A stretch of 64,000 nucleotides of DNA from Acidimicrobiales bacterium (GCA_034521975.1 JAXHLR010000003.1:1-64000), one strand, 5' to 3'; positions 16,789 through 25,705 are shown, counted from the first letter of the stretch. Notes: generated by a model from the letters alone, not told the origin. A program made the numbers and translations.

Positions 16789-18042
16789 TCAGCTCCCGAA
16801 GTCCCACCCTCCGTCGGCCTCGAAGCCCTTGAGGACGTTCTTGGCGATGAGGATCTGGTGCACCTCGTCGGGCCCGTCGGCCAGCCGCAGCGTGCGGGCC
16901 CCGAGGTACATCCCGGCCAGGGGCAGGTCGTTGGTGATCCCGGCCGCGCCCCACACCTGGATCGCCCGGTCGACCACCCGGTGGAAGGCGGCGGGCACCG
17001 CGATCTTGATGGCCGAGATGTCGGTGCGGGCACCCTGGAGCCCCCGGTCGACCTTCTCGGCGCAGTCGATGGTCATGAGGCGGGCGGACTGCACGTCGAT
17101 GTAGCTGTCGGCGATGAAGCCCTGGACGAACTGCTTGTCCTTGAGCAGGCCACCGTGCACCTGGCGGGTGTTGGCCCGCTCGACCATGAGGTCGAAGGCC
17201 CGCCACATGGCGCCCACCGAGTTCATGCAGTGGAACACCCGCCCCGCTCCCAACCGGTCCTGGGCGGCCTGGTGGCCCTCGCCGACCTTGCCGAGGGCGT
17301 TGGTGACCGGCACCCGCACGTCGTTGTACTTGACCTCGCAGTGGTCGGACTCGTGACGACCCCAGATCCCGATGCCCCGCACGATGTCGACGCCCTTGGT
17401 GGCGGTGGGCACGATGATCTGGACCATGTCGCCGCTGCGGCCCTCGGCCCCCTCGGGATCGTCCACCCGGCACATGACGATGAAGAAGTCGGCGCCGATG
17501 CCGTTGGAGGTGAACCACTTGTGGCCGTTGATGACCCACTCGTCGCCGTCGAGACGGGCGCTGGTGTCGAGCGACCGTGGGTCGGAGCCGGGGTTGTGGG
17601 GTTCGGTCATCGAGAACCCGGACTCCATGTCGCCCTCGATGAGGGGCATGAGCCACTTGTCCTTCTGCTCCTGGGTGCCGTACTTCACCAGGATCGTCTG
17701 GTTGCCCGAGTTGGGAGCGACCACCCCGAACAGCGATGCGGCGCCGGGCGAGTACGCGAGGATCTCGTTCATGTAGGCGTGGGCGAGGAAGTCGAGGCCC
17801 ATGCCGCCGTACTCCTGGGGCAGGTGCGGGGCCCAGAGTCCGGCCTCCCACACCTTGGCCTTGACGTGCTCGCGCGCCTCGGACGACGCCCGGCGCTCGG
17901 CGTCGGTGGGCCGACCGCGACGACCCGCCCAGAGCTGGTCCTCGTTGGGAAGGATCTCGTTGTTGACGATCTCGGCGGTGCGCAGGCGGATGTCGTTGAT
18001 GCGCTCGTCGAGGGTGGGGATGGGCTTCACCTGCATGGCCAT
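16789..18042 (-). CDS. Acyl-CoA dehydrogenase family protein
   Basis: A 417-aa flavoenzyme of the acyl-CoA dehydrogenase fold, in the subgroup resembling ACAD10/11. The N-terminal helical domain contains WAPHLPQEYGGMGLDFLA, and the middle beta domain has FSMTEPHNPGSDP and WVINGHKWFTSNG. The C-terminal helical domain has VWGAAGITNDLPLAGMYLGARTLRLADGPDEVH with the FAD-binding pattern. It would oxidise an acyl-CoA in fatty-acid or branched-chain breakdown, passing electrons to ETF. The ATG at 18042 precedes the conserved start; a longer frame upstream runs through the promoter region. It is divergent from livK. Confidence 0.88.
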   Translation of the reverse strand: MAMQVKPIPTLDERINDIRLRTAEIVNNEILPNEDQLWAGRRGRPTDAERRASSEAREHVKAKVWEAGLWAPHLPQEYGGMGLDFLAHAYMNEILAYSPGAASLFGVVAPNSGNQTILVKYGTQEQKDKWLMPLIEGDMESGFSMTEPHNPGSDPRSLDTSARLDGDEWVINGHKWFTSNGIGADFFIVMCRVDDPEGAEGRSGDMVQIIVPTATKGVDIVRGIGIWGRHESDHCEVKYNDVRVPVTNALGKVGEGHQAAQDRLGAGRVFHCMNSVGAMWRAFDLMVERANTRQVHGGLLKDKQFVQGFIADSYIDVQSARLMTIDCAEKVDRGLQGARTDISAIKIAVPAAFHRVVDRAIQVWGAAGITNDLPLAGMYLGARTLRLADGPDEVHQILIAKNVLKGFEADGGWDFGS

Positions 18043-18227
18043 GGCGAGGGTTCTCCGGTTGATTGTCTGGCACGTGTCCCCGACGTTAGGAGCCAAGTGC
18101 CCACACCGGTAGGGCCCTTGGTCCCACGTCGCGGAGCGGCCACCGCCCACCGCCCAGCTGTACAGCGTTAGGTCGCGAGCCGAGATCGATTGAGCGGCTC
18201 CCACAGGAGGGTTACTCTGCGGGGCAT

Positions 18228-18243
18228 CCACGAACCATCGTGG
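18228..18243. promoter_or_regulatory. Inverted repeat upstream of livK
   Basis: CCACGA-ACCA-TCGTGG is a perfect 6-bp inverted repeat with a 4-nt centre, followed five bases later by the palindrome ACCTATAGGT (18248-18257). Both sit in the 235-bp space between the divergent acyl-CoA dehydrogenase and livK genes and could be operator sites. Confidence 0.35.
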
Positions 18244-18277
18244 GTTGACCTATAGGTGAACGAAAGAGAACTCACTC

Positions 18278-19651
18278 ATGCGCACATCGAGTCGGTTGTG
18301 GCGACTGCTCGCCATCCTGATGGCCTTCTCGCTCCTTGCCGCGGCCTGCGGCAACGACGATGACGACGCCGCGGGCGACGACAACGGCGACGACGGGACC
18401 GAGGAACCGGACAACGGCGACGACGGGACCGAGGAACCGGACAACGGCGACGACGGGACCGAGGAACCGGGCATCGACACCGACCCCATCGAGGTCGACT
18501 TCGACACCGAGACCCTCACCATCGGCACCCTGTTGCCCGAGACCGGCGACCTCGCCTTCCTCGGCCCACCCATGGTCCAGGCAGTGGAGATGGCCGTTCG
18601 CGACATCAACGACGCCGGCGGCGTGCTCGGCAACGACGTGGTCCTCGAGCCCGGCGACAGCGGCACCGATCCCGGCGTCGCCAACACCACCGTCGACCGC
18701 CTGCTCGGCACGGTGGGGGTCAACGCCATCGTCGGCGCGGCCGCCTCGGGCATCACCACCCAGCTGGTCGACAAGATCACCGGGTCCGGTGTCGTCGAGT
18801 GCTCGCCGTCGAACACCGCGGCGTCGCTGCGCAACGCCGGCCAGGACGGCTACTACTTCCGCACCGCCCCCGGCGACGATCTGCAGGGCCCCGTGCTCGC
18901 CGAGACCGTGCTCAACGACGGCCACAGCAACGTCGCCGTGCTGGTCCGGGCCGACGACTACGGCGTCGGGTTCGGCGATGCCATCGTCGAAACCCTCGAG
19001 GATGGCGGCGCCACCGTGGTCTACAACGACTCGTACGACCCCCGGGCCACCAACTTCGATGCCGAGGTGCAGGCCATCGCCGGCGAGAGCCCCGACGCCA
19101 TCGTCCTCATCGCCTTCGAGGAGGGGATCCAGATCATCCAGACCATGATCGAGGAGGGCATCGGCCCCGCGGAGGTGTCGCTCTACACCGGCGACGGGCT
19201 CGCCACCGGCGACCTGGGCGAGAGCATCGACCCCGAGAACCCGGGTGTCGCCGAGGGCATCACCGGCACCGCCCCCTCGGCCAACCCCGAGACGGGTGCG
19301 GCGTTCTTCCCCGAAGCGTTCGGCGAGTTCGCCCCCGATGTCGACGCGATCTTCTCCTCGCAGTCCTATGACTGCGCGGTGCTCATCGCCCTCGCCACCG
19401 CTCAGGCCGGCACCGCCGACCCCGCCGAGATCCGCGACAACATGGAATCGGTCTCGGGACCCGAGGGGACCGAGTGCTCGACCTTCTCCGAGTGCATCGA
19501 ACTGATCGACGCCGGCGAGGAGATCGACTACCAGGGCGCATCGGGCCCCATCGACCTGGACGGCAGCGATCCATCGGTCGCCTCCTATGACGTCAACGTC
19601 TACGACGAGAACGGCGAGCTGCAGCTCGTCGACCAGGTCGTCGCCCAGTAG
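18278..19651 (+). CDS. livK: Branched-chain amino-acid ABC transporter substrate-binding lipoprotein
   Basis: A 457-aa periplasmic-binding-type lipoprotein. The signal ends in the lipobox LAAAC with the cysteine near residue 24. An acidic Asp/Asn/Gly/Glu/Pro linker follows, then a Leu/Ile/Val-binding type I domain (IGTLLPETGDLAFLGPPM, VNAIVGAAASG, SYDPRATNFDAEVQAI). It would capture branched-chain amino acids or similar amides for the LivHMGF transporter. Unusually it is convergent with the rest of the transporter genes, separated by a strong bidirectional hairpin. Confidence 0.88.
   Translation: MRTSSRLWRLLAILMAFSLLAAACGNDDDDAAGDDNGDDGTEEPDNGDDGTEEPDNGDDGTEEPGIDTDPIEVDFDTETLTIGTLLPETGDLAFLGPPMVQAVEMAVRDINDAGGVLGNDVVLEPGDSGTDPGVANTTVDRLLGTVGVNAIVGAAASGITTQLVDKITGSGVVECSPSNTAASLRNAGQDGYYFRTAPGDDLQGPVLAETVLNDGHSNVAVLVRADDYGVGFGDAIVETLEDGGATVVYNDSYDPRATNFDAEVQAIAGESPDAIVLIAFEEGIQIIQTMIEEGIGPAEVSLYTGDGLATGDLGESIDPENPGVAEGITGTAPSANPETGAAFFPEAFGEFAPDVDAIFSSQSYDCAVLIALATAQAGTADPAEIRDNMESVSGPEGTECSTFSECIELIDAGEEIDYQGASGPIDLDGSDPSVASYDVNVYDENGELQLVDQVVAQ
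18380..18469 (+). repeat. Three perfect 30-bp tandem repeats in the livK linker
   Basis: A 30-bp unit encoding DNGDDGTEEP is repeated three times without a mismatch, forming the linker between the lipid anchor and the binding domain. Perfect identity implies recent slippage, so copy number may vary between strains. Confidence 0.9.
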
Positions 19652-19679
19652 CGACACCGGTCGAGACACCAGCACGACA

Positions 19680-19709
19680 GCGGGGCCCGGTCACCAGGCC
19701 GGGCCCCGC
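19680..19709. terminator. Bidirectional terminator between livK and livF
   Basis: GCGGGGCCCGG (19680-19690) and CCGGGCCCCGC (19699-19709) form a perfect 11-bp stem with an 8-nt loop. It lies between the convergent ends of livK and livF, 28 and 12 bp from their stops. Confidence 0.7.
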
Positions 19710-19721
19710 CCGCGTCCGGGC

Positions 19722-20456
19722 TCAGGCCTGCTGGGCGAGGGTCCCGAGGTAGAGCTCGATCACCTTGGGGTCGTGCAACAGATCGATGCCCGAGCCCTCG
19801 TGGGCGTTGCGACCCTGGTCGAGCACGTAGGCCCGGTCGGCGACCTGCAGGCAGCGACGGGCGTTCTGTTCGACCATCACCATCGACACGCCGGACTCGT
19901 TGATCAGCCGCACCCGGCGGAACACCTCGTCCTGGTTCGACGGCGACAGCCCCGCCGACGGCTCGTCGAGGAACAGCACCGTCGGCTCCATCATCAGCGC
20001 CCGTCCCATGGCCAGCATCTGGCGCTCGCCGCCCGAGAGCAGCCCGGCCCGCTGGTGTCGACGGTCGGCGAGCAGCGGGAACAGCTCGGCGACGACCGCA
20101 AACCGCTCGTCGAAGCGCTTGGGATCCTGGTACACCCCCATCTCGAGGTTCTCCTCGATGGTGAGGTTGGGGAACACGTTGTCGGACTGGGGGACGTATC
20201 CGACGCCCTTGGCCACCAGGGCGTGGGCCTTGAGGTTGGTGATGTCGTCACCACGGAGCCGGACCGAGCCCGACCGGATCGTCACCAGCCCGAACATGGC
20301 CTTGACCAACGTGGACTTGCCGGCGCCGTTGGGCCCGATGATGCCGACCAGCTCGCCGGCGCCGAGCTCGAAGTTGGTGCCGGTGAGGATGTCGAGGCCG
20401 GGCAGGTACCCGGCGACGACATCGGTGGCCACCAGCACCGGCTCGCTGCTGGTCAC
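19722..20456 (-). CDS. livF: Branched-chain amino-acid ABC transporter ATPase LivF
   Basis: A 244-aa ABC ATPase. Walker A IGPNGAGKST, signature LSGGERQM, Walker B VLFLDEPSAGLSP and the final VMVEQNARR block are those of LivF. It couples ATP use to the LivHM permeases. The GTG start at 20456 overlaps the livG stop as GTGA. Confidence 0.92.
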   Translation of the reverse strand: MTSSEPVLVATDVVAGYLPGLDILTGTNFELGAGELVGIIGPNGAGKSTLVKAMFGLVTIRSGSVRLRGDDITNLKAHALVAKGVGYVPQSDNVFPNLTIEENLEMGVYQDPKRFDERFAVVAELFPLLADRRHQRAGLLSGGERQMLAMGRALMMEPTVLFLDEPSAGLSPSNQDEVFRRVRLINESGVSMVMVEQNARRCLQVADRAYVLDQGRNAHEGSGIDLLHDPKVIELYLGTLAQQA

Positions 20457-21344
20457 GACTCGTCCTCCTCGGCGACCGATGGCACGACCCCAGGGGCGTC
20501 GACGGGCACGTCCTGCTCCGCGAGGTGGGTGCCGAGGTAGGCGTCGATCACCTTGGGGTCGCTGCCGACGGAGCGCGGCAACCCCTCTGAGATCACCGCA
20601 CCCTCGGCCAGACACACCACCCAGTCGCTGATGCCCATGACCACGTCCATGTCGTGCTCGATGAAGATGACGGTGAGGCCCTCGTCGCGCAGCGCGGCCA
20701 CGTGGCCGAGCAGCGACTGGACCAGGGCGGGGTTGACGCCGGCCATCGGTTCGTCGAGCAGGATGACCTTGGGCCGCACCATCAGGGCCCGGGCCATCTC
20801 CAGCAGCTTGCGCTGTCCGCCCGACAGGGTGCCGGCGTACTCGTGACGCATCTGGGTGAGGTTGAACCGCTCGAGCAGCGCCTCGGCCTGCTGGTGGACC
20901 TCGGCCTCCTGGTGTCGCCACCGGAACGGGAGGAGCGCCTCGCGGAGCCGCTCCCCGTTCTGGCCGGACGCGCCGAGCAACAGGTTGTCGAGCACGGTCA
21001 TCTTGGCCAGCGCCTTGGTGAGCTGGAAGGTGCGGACCATGCCGTGCCGGGCGATGGCGTGGGGCGGCTTGCCTTGGAGCGGCGTCGCCGTCGAGCGACC
21101 AGGTGCCCGAGTCGGCGGTGTCGAAGCCGGTGAGCAGGTTGAACAGGGTCGTCTTGCCGGCGCCGTTGGGTCCGATCATCGAGGTGATGAGCCCGCGCTG
21201 CACCTCGAGGTGGTCGACGTCGACCGCCTTGAGCCCACCGAAGGAGCGCGAGACGTCGTCGACGACGAGGATCGGGTCGGTCTTGGCCACGCCCGGTTCC
21301 GGAGCGATGGTGGCCATGGGGTGCTGGGGATCGTCAACGTGCAC
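20453..21344 (-). pseudogene. livG: LivG ATPase, interrupted by a frameshift
   Basis: The N-terminal part (GTG at 21344; SFGGLKAVDVDHLEV, Walker A IGPNGAGKTT, LLTGFDTADSGTWSLDGD) and the C-terminal part (GKPPHAIARHGMVRTFQL, signature LSGGQRKL, Walker B VILLDEPMAGVNP) are both well conserved but lie in different frames. The break is near 21085, after GDA, in a GC-rich stretch. Two missing bases or one extra would restore a normal LivG of about 295 aa. The other four liv genes are intact, which favours a sequencing or assembly indel over a dead gene. It overlaps livM upstream and livF downstream. Confidence 0.85.
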
Positions 21345-22326
21345 CGACCATCACCTCCTCGCGCCGGCCGAACACGCCCTGGGGTCGCCAGATCATCAGG
21401 GCCATGAGCAGGAGCCCGGTGACCACGAAGCGCACGGCGAACATCTGCTGGCTGGTGAGCAGCCACTCGGGGATGATCCCCTGATCGATGCCCTCGCGCA
21501 GCAACCCTTCGGCAAACAGCAACAGGAACCAGAACATGACCGCGCCGGCCATGGCCCCCTTGATGGTGGCGGCACCGCCGAGGATCATGACGGTCCACAC
21601 GAAGAACGTCTGCTGGGGCAGGTAGCTGTTGGGATCGACCGCGGAGGCTTCGATGGCGAGCAGCATCCCGGCCAGCGCGCCCATGACGCCGCCGATGCAC
21701 AGGCTCTGGATCTTGATCACGAAGGCGTTCTTGCCCAGGGCCCTGGCCGCGTCCTCGTCTTCGCGGATGGCCTTGACCACCCGACCCCACGGGGCCCGCA
21801 TGAGCGCCCACACCACCAGGGTGCACAGGAGGGCGACGGACCAGCCGACCAGCATGACCCAGAGCTGGCGCTCGCCGAAGGTGATCCGCCAGAACCCGTA
21901 GTTGCCGGGCGAGATGGGGTTGAGGTCGAAGAAGTCGGTGCTGATGCCCTGCAGACCGAACACGCCACCGGTGACGCCTTCGAGCGCCCGCGACCGGATC
22001 GAGATGCGGATGATCTCGCCCACGGCGATGGTGGTGATGGCCAGGTACTCGACGCGGAGCCGCAGGGTGGTGCCGCCGAGCACGAGGCCGAGCACGACCG
22101 CGGCCACCATGCCGGCGGGGATGCCGAGCCACAGCGAGAAGCCCGAGTCGACCACGGCGGCCATGGTGTAGGCGCCGATGGCCATGAAGGCGACGTGGCC
22201 GAAGTTCAACAGGCCGGTGAAGCCGAAGTGCAGGTTGAGGCCAACCGCGGCGATGGCGAACGCGGCCGCGTTGGGGCCCAGCGCTCCCCGCAGGGCGTCG
22301 GCGAAGACCCGGACCAGGTCGTCCAT
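21334..22326 (-). CDS. livM: Branched-chain amino-acid ABC transporter permease LivM
   Basis: A 330-aa permease with eight or so membrane segments. It has the family blocks GLNLHFGFTGLLNFGHVAFMAIGAY, AITTIAVGEIIRI and RAPWGRVVKAIREDEDAARALG. It pairs with LivH. The ATG at 22326 overlaps the livH stop as TGATG and its own end overlaps the livG start. Confidence 0.92.
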   Translation of the reverse strand: MDDLVRVFADALRGALGPNAAAFAIAAVGLNLHFGFTGLLNFGHVAFMAIGAYTMAAVVDSGFSLWLGIPAGMVAAVVLGLVLGGTTLRLRVEYLAITTIAVGEIIRISIRSRALEGVTGGVFGLQGISTDFFDLNPISPGNYGFWRITFGERQLWVMLVGWSVALLCTLVVWALMRAPWGRVVKAIREDEDAARALGKNAFVIKIQSLCIGGVMGALAGMLLAIEASAVDPNSYLPQQTFFVWTVMILGGAATIKGAMAGAVMFWFLLLFAEGLLREGIDQGIIPEWLLTSQQMFAVRFVVTGLLLMALMIWRPQGVFGRREEVMVGAR

Positions 22327-23753
22327 CAGCCGAACCGCTCCCGCACCCCGAGGATGCCCTGGGGCCGCACCAACAAGATGATGACCAGCACCAGCAGGGC
22401 GAACATCAGCTTCAGCTCGGCGGGGAACCAGTAGGTGGACAGCTGGGTGACCAGCCCGACGACCAGGCCGCCGAACATGGCGCCGTAGGCGGTGCCGAGC
22501 CCGCCGAGGATCACCGCCGAGAACAGCATGAGCAGCACGTGGTCACCCATGTTCCACCGGATCGACTCGGCGATGCCGAAGAACACCCCGCTGAGCCCGG
22601 CGAGCGCGCCGCCCACGATCCAGGTGACGATCACGACCCGGCTGACGTCGATGCCGCTCGACTCGGCCAGGTCCTTGTTGACCGACACGGCGCGCATGGC
22701 GGTGCCGATGCGGGTGTTCTTCAGGGCCCAGCCGACGGCGACGAGCACAACGGTGGCCGCGGCCATGGTGATCCACGACTTGGGGGTGAGCGACACCGGC
22801 CCGAGGCTCCACGAGGACTGGAGGCGGAAGTCGAGGTAGAAGTCGCGCCGGCTCCCGTAGAGCACGAGGTAGAGGTGGCGAACCACCAGACCGAGACCGA
22901 TCGAGATGACGAGGGCGGCGATGTCGCCGGAGCGGCGACGGCGGACGGGTCCGAAGATCCCGACCTCCCACAGCCCGGCGAAGCCCGCGGACAGCACCAC
23001 GGCGATCGCCGCAGCCAGCACGAGCGGCATGGTGGGGAAGGGCCCGTAGCCGCGCTCGAGCCAGAAGGCGACGACGGCTCCGAAGGCCAGCAGCTCGCCG
23101 TGGGCGAAGTTCACCAGTCCGGTGACGCCGTAGACCATCGACAGGCCGAGCGCGCCGAGGGCGATCATCAGCCCGAACTTGAGGCCCTCGGCGGTGAGGT
23201 TGCTCAACCGGTCGAGGCGCGAGGCGAACTCGACCTGGCGTTCGCCGATGGCGAAGATGACGGTGGCCGACGATCCGGGGCGAACGTTGGGGGTGAGGGT
23301 GCTGCGGTCGGGGTTCTGCAGCGACACCCCCTCGGGCAGGGTGTCGGTGTCGATGGTGACCGAGACCCGGCCCGGTTCGGGGACGGCGACGGACCAGATG
23401 CCTTCCTCGTCGCTCTCGACGGTGCCGATCGGTTCGCCGTCCTCGGTCTCGACGGTGATGGTCACCCCGGTGACGGGGAGCTGCTCCTGGTCCTCGAGGC
23501 GACCGCCGACCGACTGCTCGCCGGGTTCGGGGATCTCGACCTCCTCGGCGTCGGCTTCGGGAGAAGGCGCGCCGGGATCCAGATCGGTCTCCTGGGCGTG
23601 GGCCGCGGGAACCGAGAGCGCGAGCGACCCGACGGTGGCCAACAGCAGGCCCAGCAGGGTCGCCGCCGTGATCGCCTGGGTTGTGCGCTGGTTGCGGAGG
23701 CGGTGTGGCACGGGCGGCGGCTCGGCGGTGGAGGATGCGCAGGGGACCCGCAC
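22326..23753 (-). CDS. livH: LivH permease with an N-terminal exported domain
   Basis: A 475-aa protein. Residues from about 170 to the end are an ordinary LivH permease (LGLSMVYGVTGLVNFAHGELLAFGA, GTAMRAVSVNKDLAESSGID, ILGGLGTAYGAMFGG). The first 165 residues are extra: a signal-peptide-like hydrophobic segment (about 28-52), an acidic linker and an Ig/carboxypeptidase-regulatory-like domain (GVTITVETEDGEPIGTVESDEEGIWSV) ahead of the first permease helix. This places a beta-sandwich outside the membrane. The start used is GTG; an internal GTG before PHRL would still include the signal. Confidence 0.88.
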   Translation of the reverse strand: MRVPCASSTAEPPPVPHRLRNQRTTQAITAATLLGLLLATVGSLALSVPAAHAQETDLDPGAPSPEADAEEVEIPEPGEQSVGGRLEDQEQLPVTGVTITVETEDGEPIGTVESDEEGIWSVAVPEPGRVSVTIDTDTLPEGVSLQNPDRSTLTPNVRPGSSATVIFAIGERQVEFASRLDRLSNLTAEGLKFGLMIALGALGLSMVYGVTGLVNFAHGELLAFGAVVAFWLERGYGPFPTMPLVLAAAIAVVLSAGFAGLWEVGIFGPVRRRRSGDIAALVISIGLGLVVRHLYLVLYGSRRDFYLDFRLQSSWSLGPVSLTPKSWITMAAATVVLVAVGWALKNTRIGTAMRAVSVNKDLAESSGIDVSRVVIVTWIVGGALAGLSGVFFGIAESIRWNMGDHVLLMLFSAVILGGLGTAYGAMFGGLVVGLVTQLSTYWFPAELKLMFALLVLVIILLVRPQGILGVRERFG

Positions 23754-23811
23754 ATCGGGCCCGCTCGGTGGTACAAGCTGCTACAGAGTAGCCAGGCCTG
23801 CAAACACGCTG

Positions 23812-23846
23812 CCGGGCGGAGCAGGTTCGGGGCCCACTCCGCCCGG
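23812..23846 (-). terminator. Hairpin after the LPxTG gene
   Basis: CCGGGCGGAG and CTCCGCCCGG form a perfect 10-bp stem with a 15-nt loop, 37 bp beyond the stop of the minus-strand LPxTG gene and upstream of livH. It likely separates the two transcripts. Confidence 0.5.
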
Positions 23847-23882
23847 TCTTGGTGTTGCTGATGTTGTTGGTGTTGCTGATCG

Positions 23883-24674
23883 TCAGCTGACGAGCTGGCG
23901 GCGGCGGACTGCGGCGAGCAGTGCGGCACCGGTCAGCAGGGCGGCGATGGCGACCAGGGTGGTTCCGGTGGTTTCCCCACCGGTGCGAGGCAGGGCCTCG
24001 ACGACCTCTCCAGCCACCTCAGCGGGGATGTCGGAGGTGGTGGTCTTCTCCACCTCGATACCCTCGACTGCCTCTTCGGGCTCGTCGGTGATGATCTCGT
24101 CGGGCCCGGCGGTCGTGGGCGGAGCCTCGGTGGTGGTCGTGGCCTCGGTGGTGGTCGTGGCCTCGGTCGTTGTGGTCGTGGCCTCGGTCGTTGTGGTCGT
24201 GGCCTCGGTCGTTGTGGTCGTGGCCTCGGTCGTTGTGGTCGTGGCCTCGGTCGTTGTGGTCGTGGCCTCCGTGGTGGTCGTGGTCACCTCGGCGAAGCGG
24301 ACGCCGTAGTGGCTGAAGCCATCTTCAGGGACGGTTCCGGGGTAGTCGACCTCGATGCCCTCGAGCGGACCCTCGAAGGGTCCGACCTCGACGACGCCCA
24401 TGTCGCTCGACTCATCACCCTTCTTCAGGCACAGCCAGACCTCGTAGCCCTCGTTCACGTCGAGGACCAAGGGACCGTCATCGGGCGTGAAGGTGATGCT
24501 GCCCCAGTCACCACTGGTGTTGCCCTCGTGGTTCTGGTCGTAGGCCGGGTGGTCCTTGCAGGTGTTGTAGTCCTCGTCGGCCGAGGCGAAGCCCCCTGTG
24601 GGGGCGAGTGCGAGGACGAGCGCCAGTACTGCGACCAGTGCGATCCTCTGTGTGAAGCGTGTCGATGTCCTCAT
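23883..24674 (-). CDS. LPxTG-anchored surface protein with Thr-rich stalk
   Basis: A 263-aa exported protein. It has a signal peptide (residues 1-32), a globular domain of about 95 residues with two cysteines, then a stalk of repeated Thr with EA spacers. The end is a sortase signal LPRTGG, a hydrophobic segment (TLVAIAALLTGAALLAAV) and the basic tail RRRQLVS. A class of sortase would attach it to peptidoglycan; no sortase gene is in the window. The start ATG follows a GGAGG. A structured leader precedes it. Function of the globular head is unknown. Confidence 0.85.
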   Translation of the reverse strand: MRTSTRFTQRIALVAVLALVLALAPTGGFASADEDYNTCKDHPAYDQNHEGNTSGDWGSITFTPDDGPLVLDVNEGYEVWLCLKKGDESSDMGVVEVGPFEGPLEGIEVDYPGTVPEDGFSHYGVRFAEVTTTTTEATTTTTEATTTTTEATTTTTEATTTTTEATTTTTEATTTTEATTTTEAPPTTAGPDEIITDEPEEAVEGIEVEKTTTSDIPAEVAGEVVEALPRTGGETTGTTLVAIAALLTGAALLAAVRRRQLVS

Positions 24675-24895
24675 CGGAGCCTCCTCCGTCCCGTGGGTGA
24701 CGGACGAAAGGCGAACCCTTGGCCCGCCACCCTGGTGGGTGGTTCCCGGGGCCGGGTTCGCCTTGGCTCCTCACAGGCGCTGCGACCAGTCCAGCCTGTG
24801 GATCGATGCTTCCCCGAGTGCATCTCGGGAGTCGTGGCGCTTCCGGGGTGCTCTCAGCGGGGGTGAACTCCTGGTTCACCCTCTGTGGTAATGAT
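24675..24895 (-). promoter_or_regulatory. Structured leader RNA (copy B) before LPxTG gene
   Basis: This matches leader A block by block. The 7-bp stem is CACAGGC/GCCTGTG (24794-24800 with 24772-24778), a compensatory change at two pairs relative to copy A, around a loop sharing CTGGTCGCAGC. GGCGAACCC (24754-24762) pairs with GGGTTCGCC (24710-24718) over 9 bp, extended to 11 by AA/TT, and is followed by TTT: a convincing intrinsic terminator before the start codon. Covariation plus a terminator argues for a regulatory RNA that controls readthrough; the ligand or protein is unknown. Confidence 0.65.
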
Positions 24896-24956
24896 ACGCC
24901 CGGCCGCTACGAAGGGTGAGGGTACTTCGACCTTTGTTCGGCCGTTTCTCGGCGGT

Positions 24957-25658
24957 TCAGGCGTCGACGCCGAGGCGGTCGAGCACCTCGTCGAGCGGAG
25001 CGACCATGCCGGTGTAGAAGGCGCCGAACTCGCCGTAGTGGGCCGAGGCGGTGTCGTAGCGCATGGTGTAGACGACCTCTTTGAGATCATCGGGGTGCAC
25101 GCCGAAGAGGGTGACGCCCCACTCGAAGTCGTCGAGCCCGGTCGAGCCGGTGACCACCTGCAGGATCCGTCCCGCGAACGTGCGGCCCGACGCGCCGTGC
25201 TCGTACATGAGCTCCTTGCGCTCGTCGTAGTCGAGGGTGTACCAGTTCGCCCCGACCCACCGGCGCTTGGACATGGGGTAGAAGCACCAGGCGTGCTTGC
25301 CCTCGGGTGGGAGCTGGGGGTGCAGGCGGGCCTGGAGCATCTCCTCGGGCATGCCCTTGGCGTACTCGGACACCTCGGTGAGCGACAGGTACGAGTCGGC
25401 CAGCTCGAGGCCCGAGCCCACCAGGGCGGTCTGCAGGTCCCGCAGCCGCCACAGGTCCTCGGACAACGCCATGATCGCCAGGTCGGCCTTGTGGCCGAAC
25501 ACGGCGACGGGCACGACCTGATCGCCGTCGGCCTGCGCCTTGGCGACGGCGGTGATGATGTCGTCGCGGCGGGTGTTGGCGGTGACCTTGAGGAACAGGT
25601 GCAGGACACCCAGCCCGGTGGTCGGGGACAGCGGCTCGGAGGAGGACGGCACGGTCAT
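24957..25658 (-). CDS. hemQ: Coproheme decarboxylase HemQ (chlorite-dismutase family)
   Basis: A 233-aa protein of the chlorite-dismutase-like fold. The family block YPMSKRR...NWYTLDYDERKELMYEHG is intact and contains the catalytic-type tyrosine, with a conserved histidine further on (SGRTFAGRILQVVTGSTGLDDFEWGV region and after). HemQ performs the last step of the coproporphyrin-dependent haem pathway of Actinobacteria and Firmicutes, turning coproheme into haem b. The ATG at 25658 gives the usual length. Confidence 0.9.
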   Translation of the reverse strand: MTVPSSSEPLSPTTGLGVLHLFLKVTANTRRDDIITAVAKAQADGDQVVPVAVFGHKADLAIMALSEDLWRLRDLQTALVGSGLELADSYLSLTEVSEYAKGMPEEMLQARLHPQLPPEGKHAWCFYPMSKRRWVGANWYTLDYDERKELMYEHGASGRTFAGRILQVVTGSTGLDDFEWGVTLFGVHPDDLKEVVYTMRYDTASAHYGEFGAFYTGMVAPLDEVLDRLGVDA

Positions 25659-25705
25659 GGCCTCACCGTAGCGAGTCAGGTGCTCCCGTCGGCCAGCCAC
25701 GTCGC

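Noticed and set aside
16187-18073. A 628-codon frame overlapping the acyl-CoA dehydrogenase on the same strand
   Set aside because: Composition is Arg/Pro/Gly-rich, typical of off-frame GC-rich DNA, while the other frame has all family motifs.
21103-22434. 443-codon plus frame across livG, livM and livH
   Set aside because: Antisense to three transporter genes, rich in His/Asp/Glu/Gly as expected for a shadow frame.
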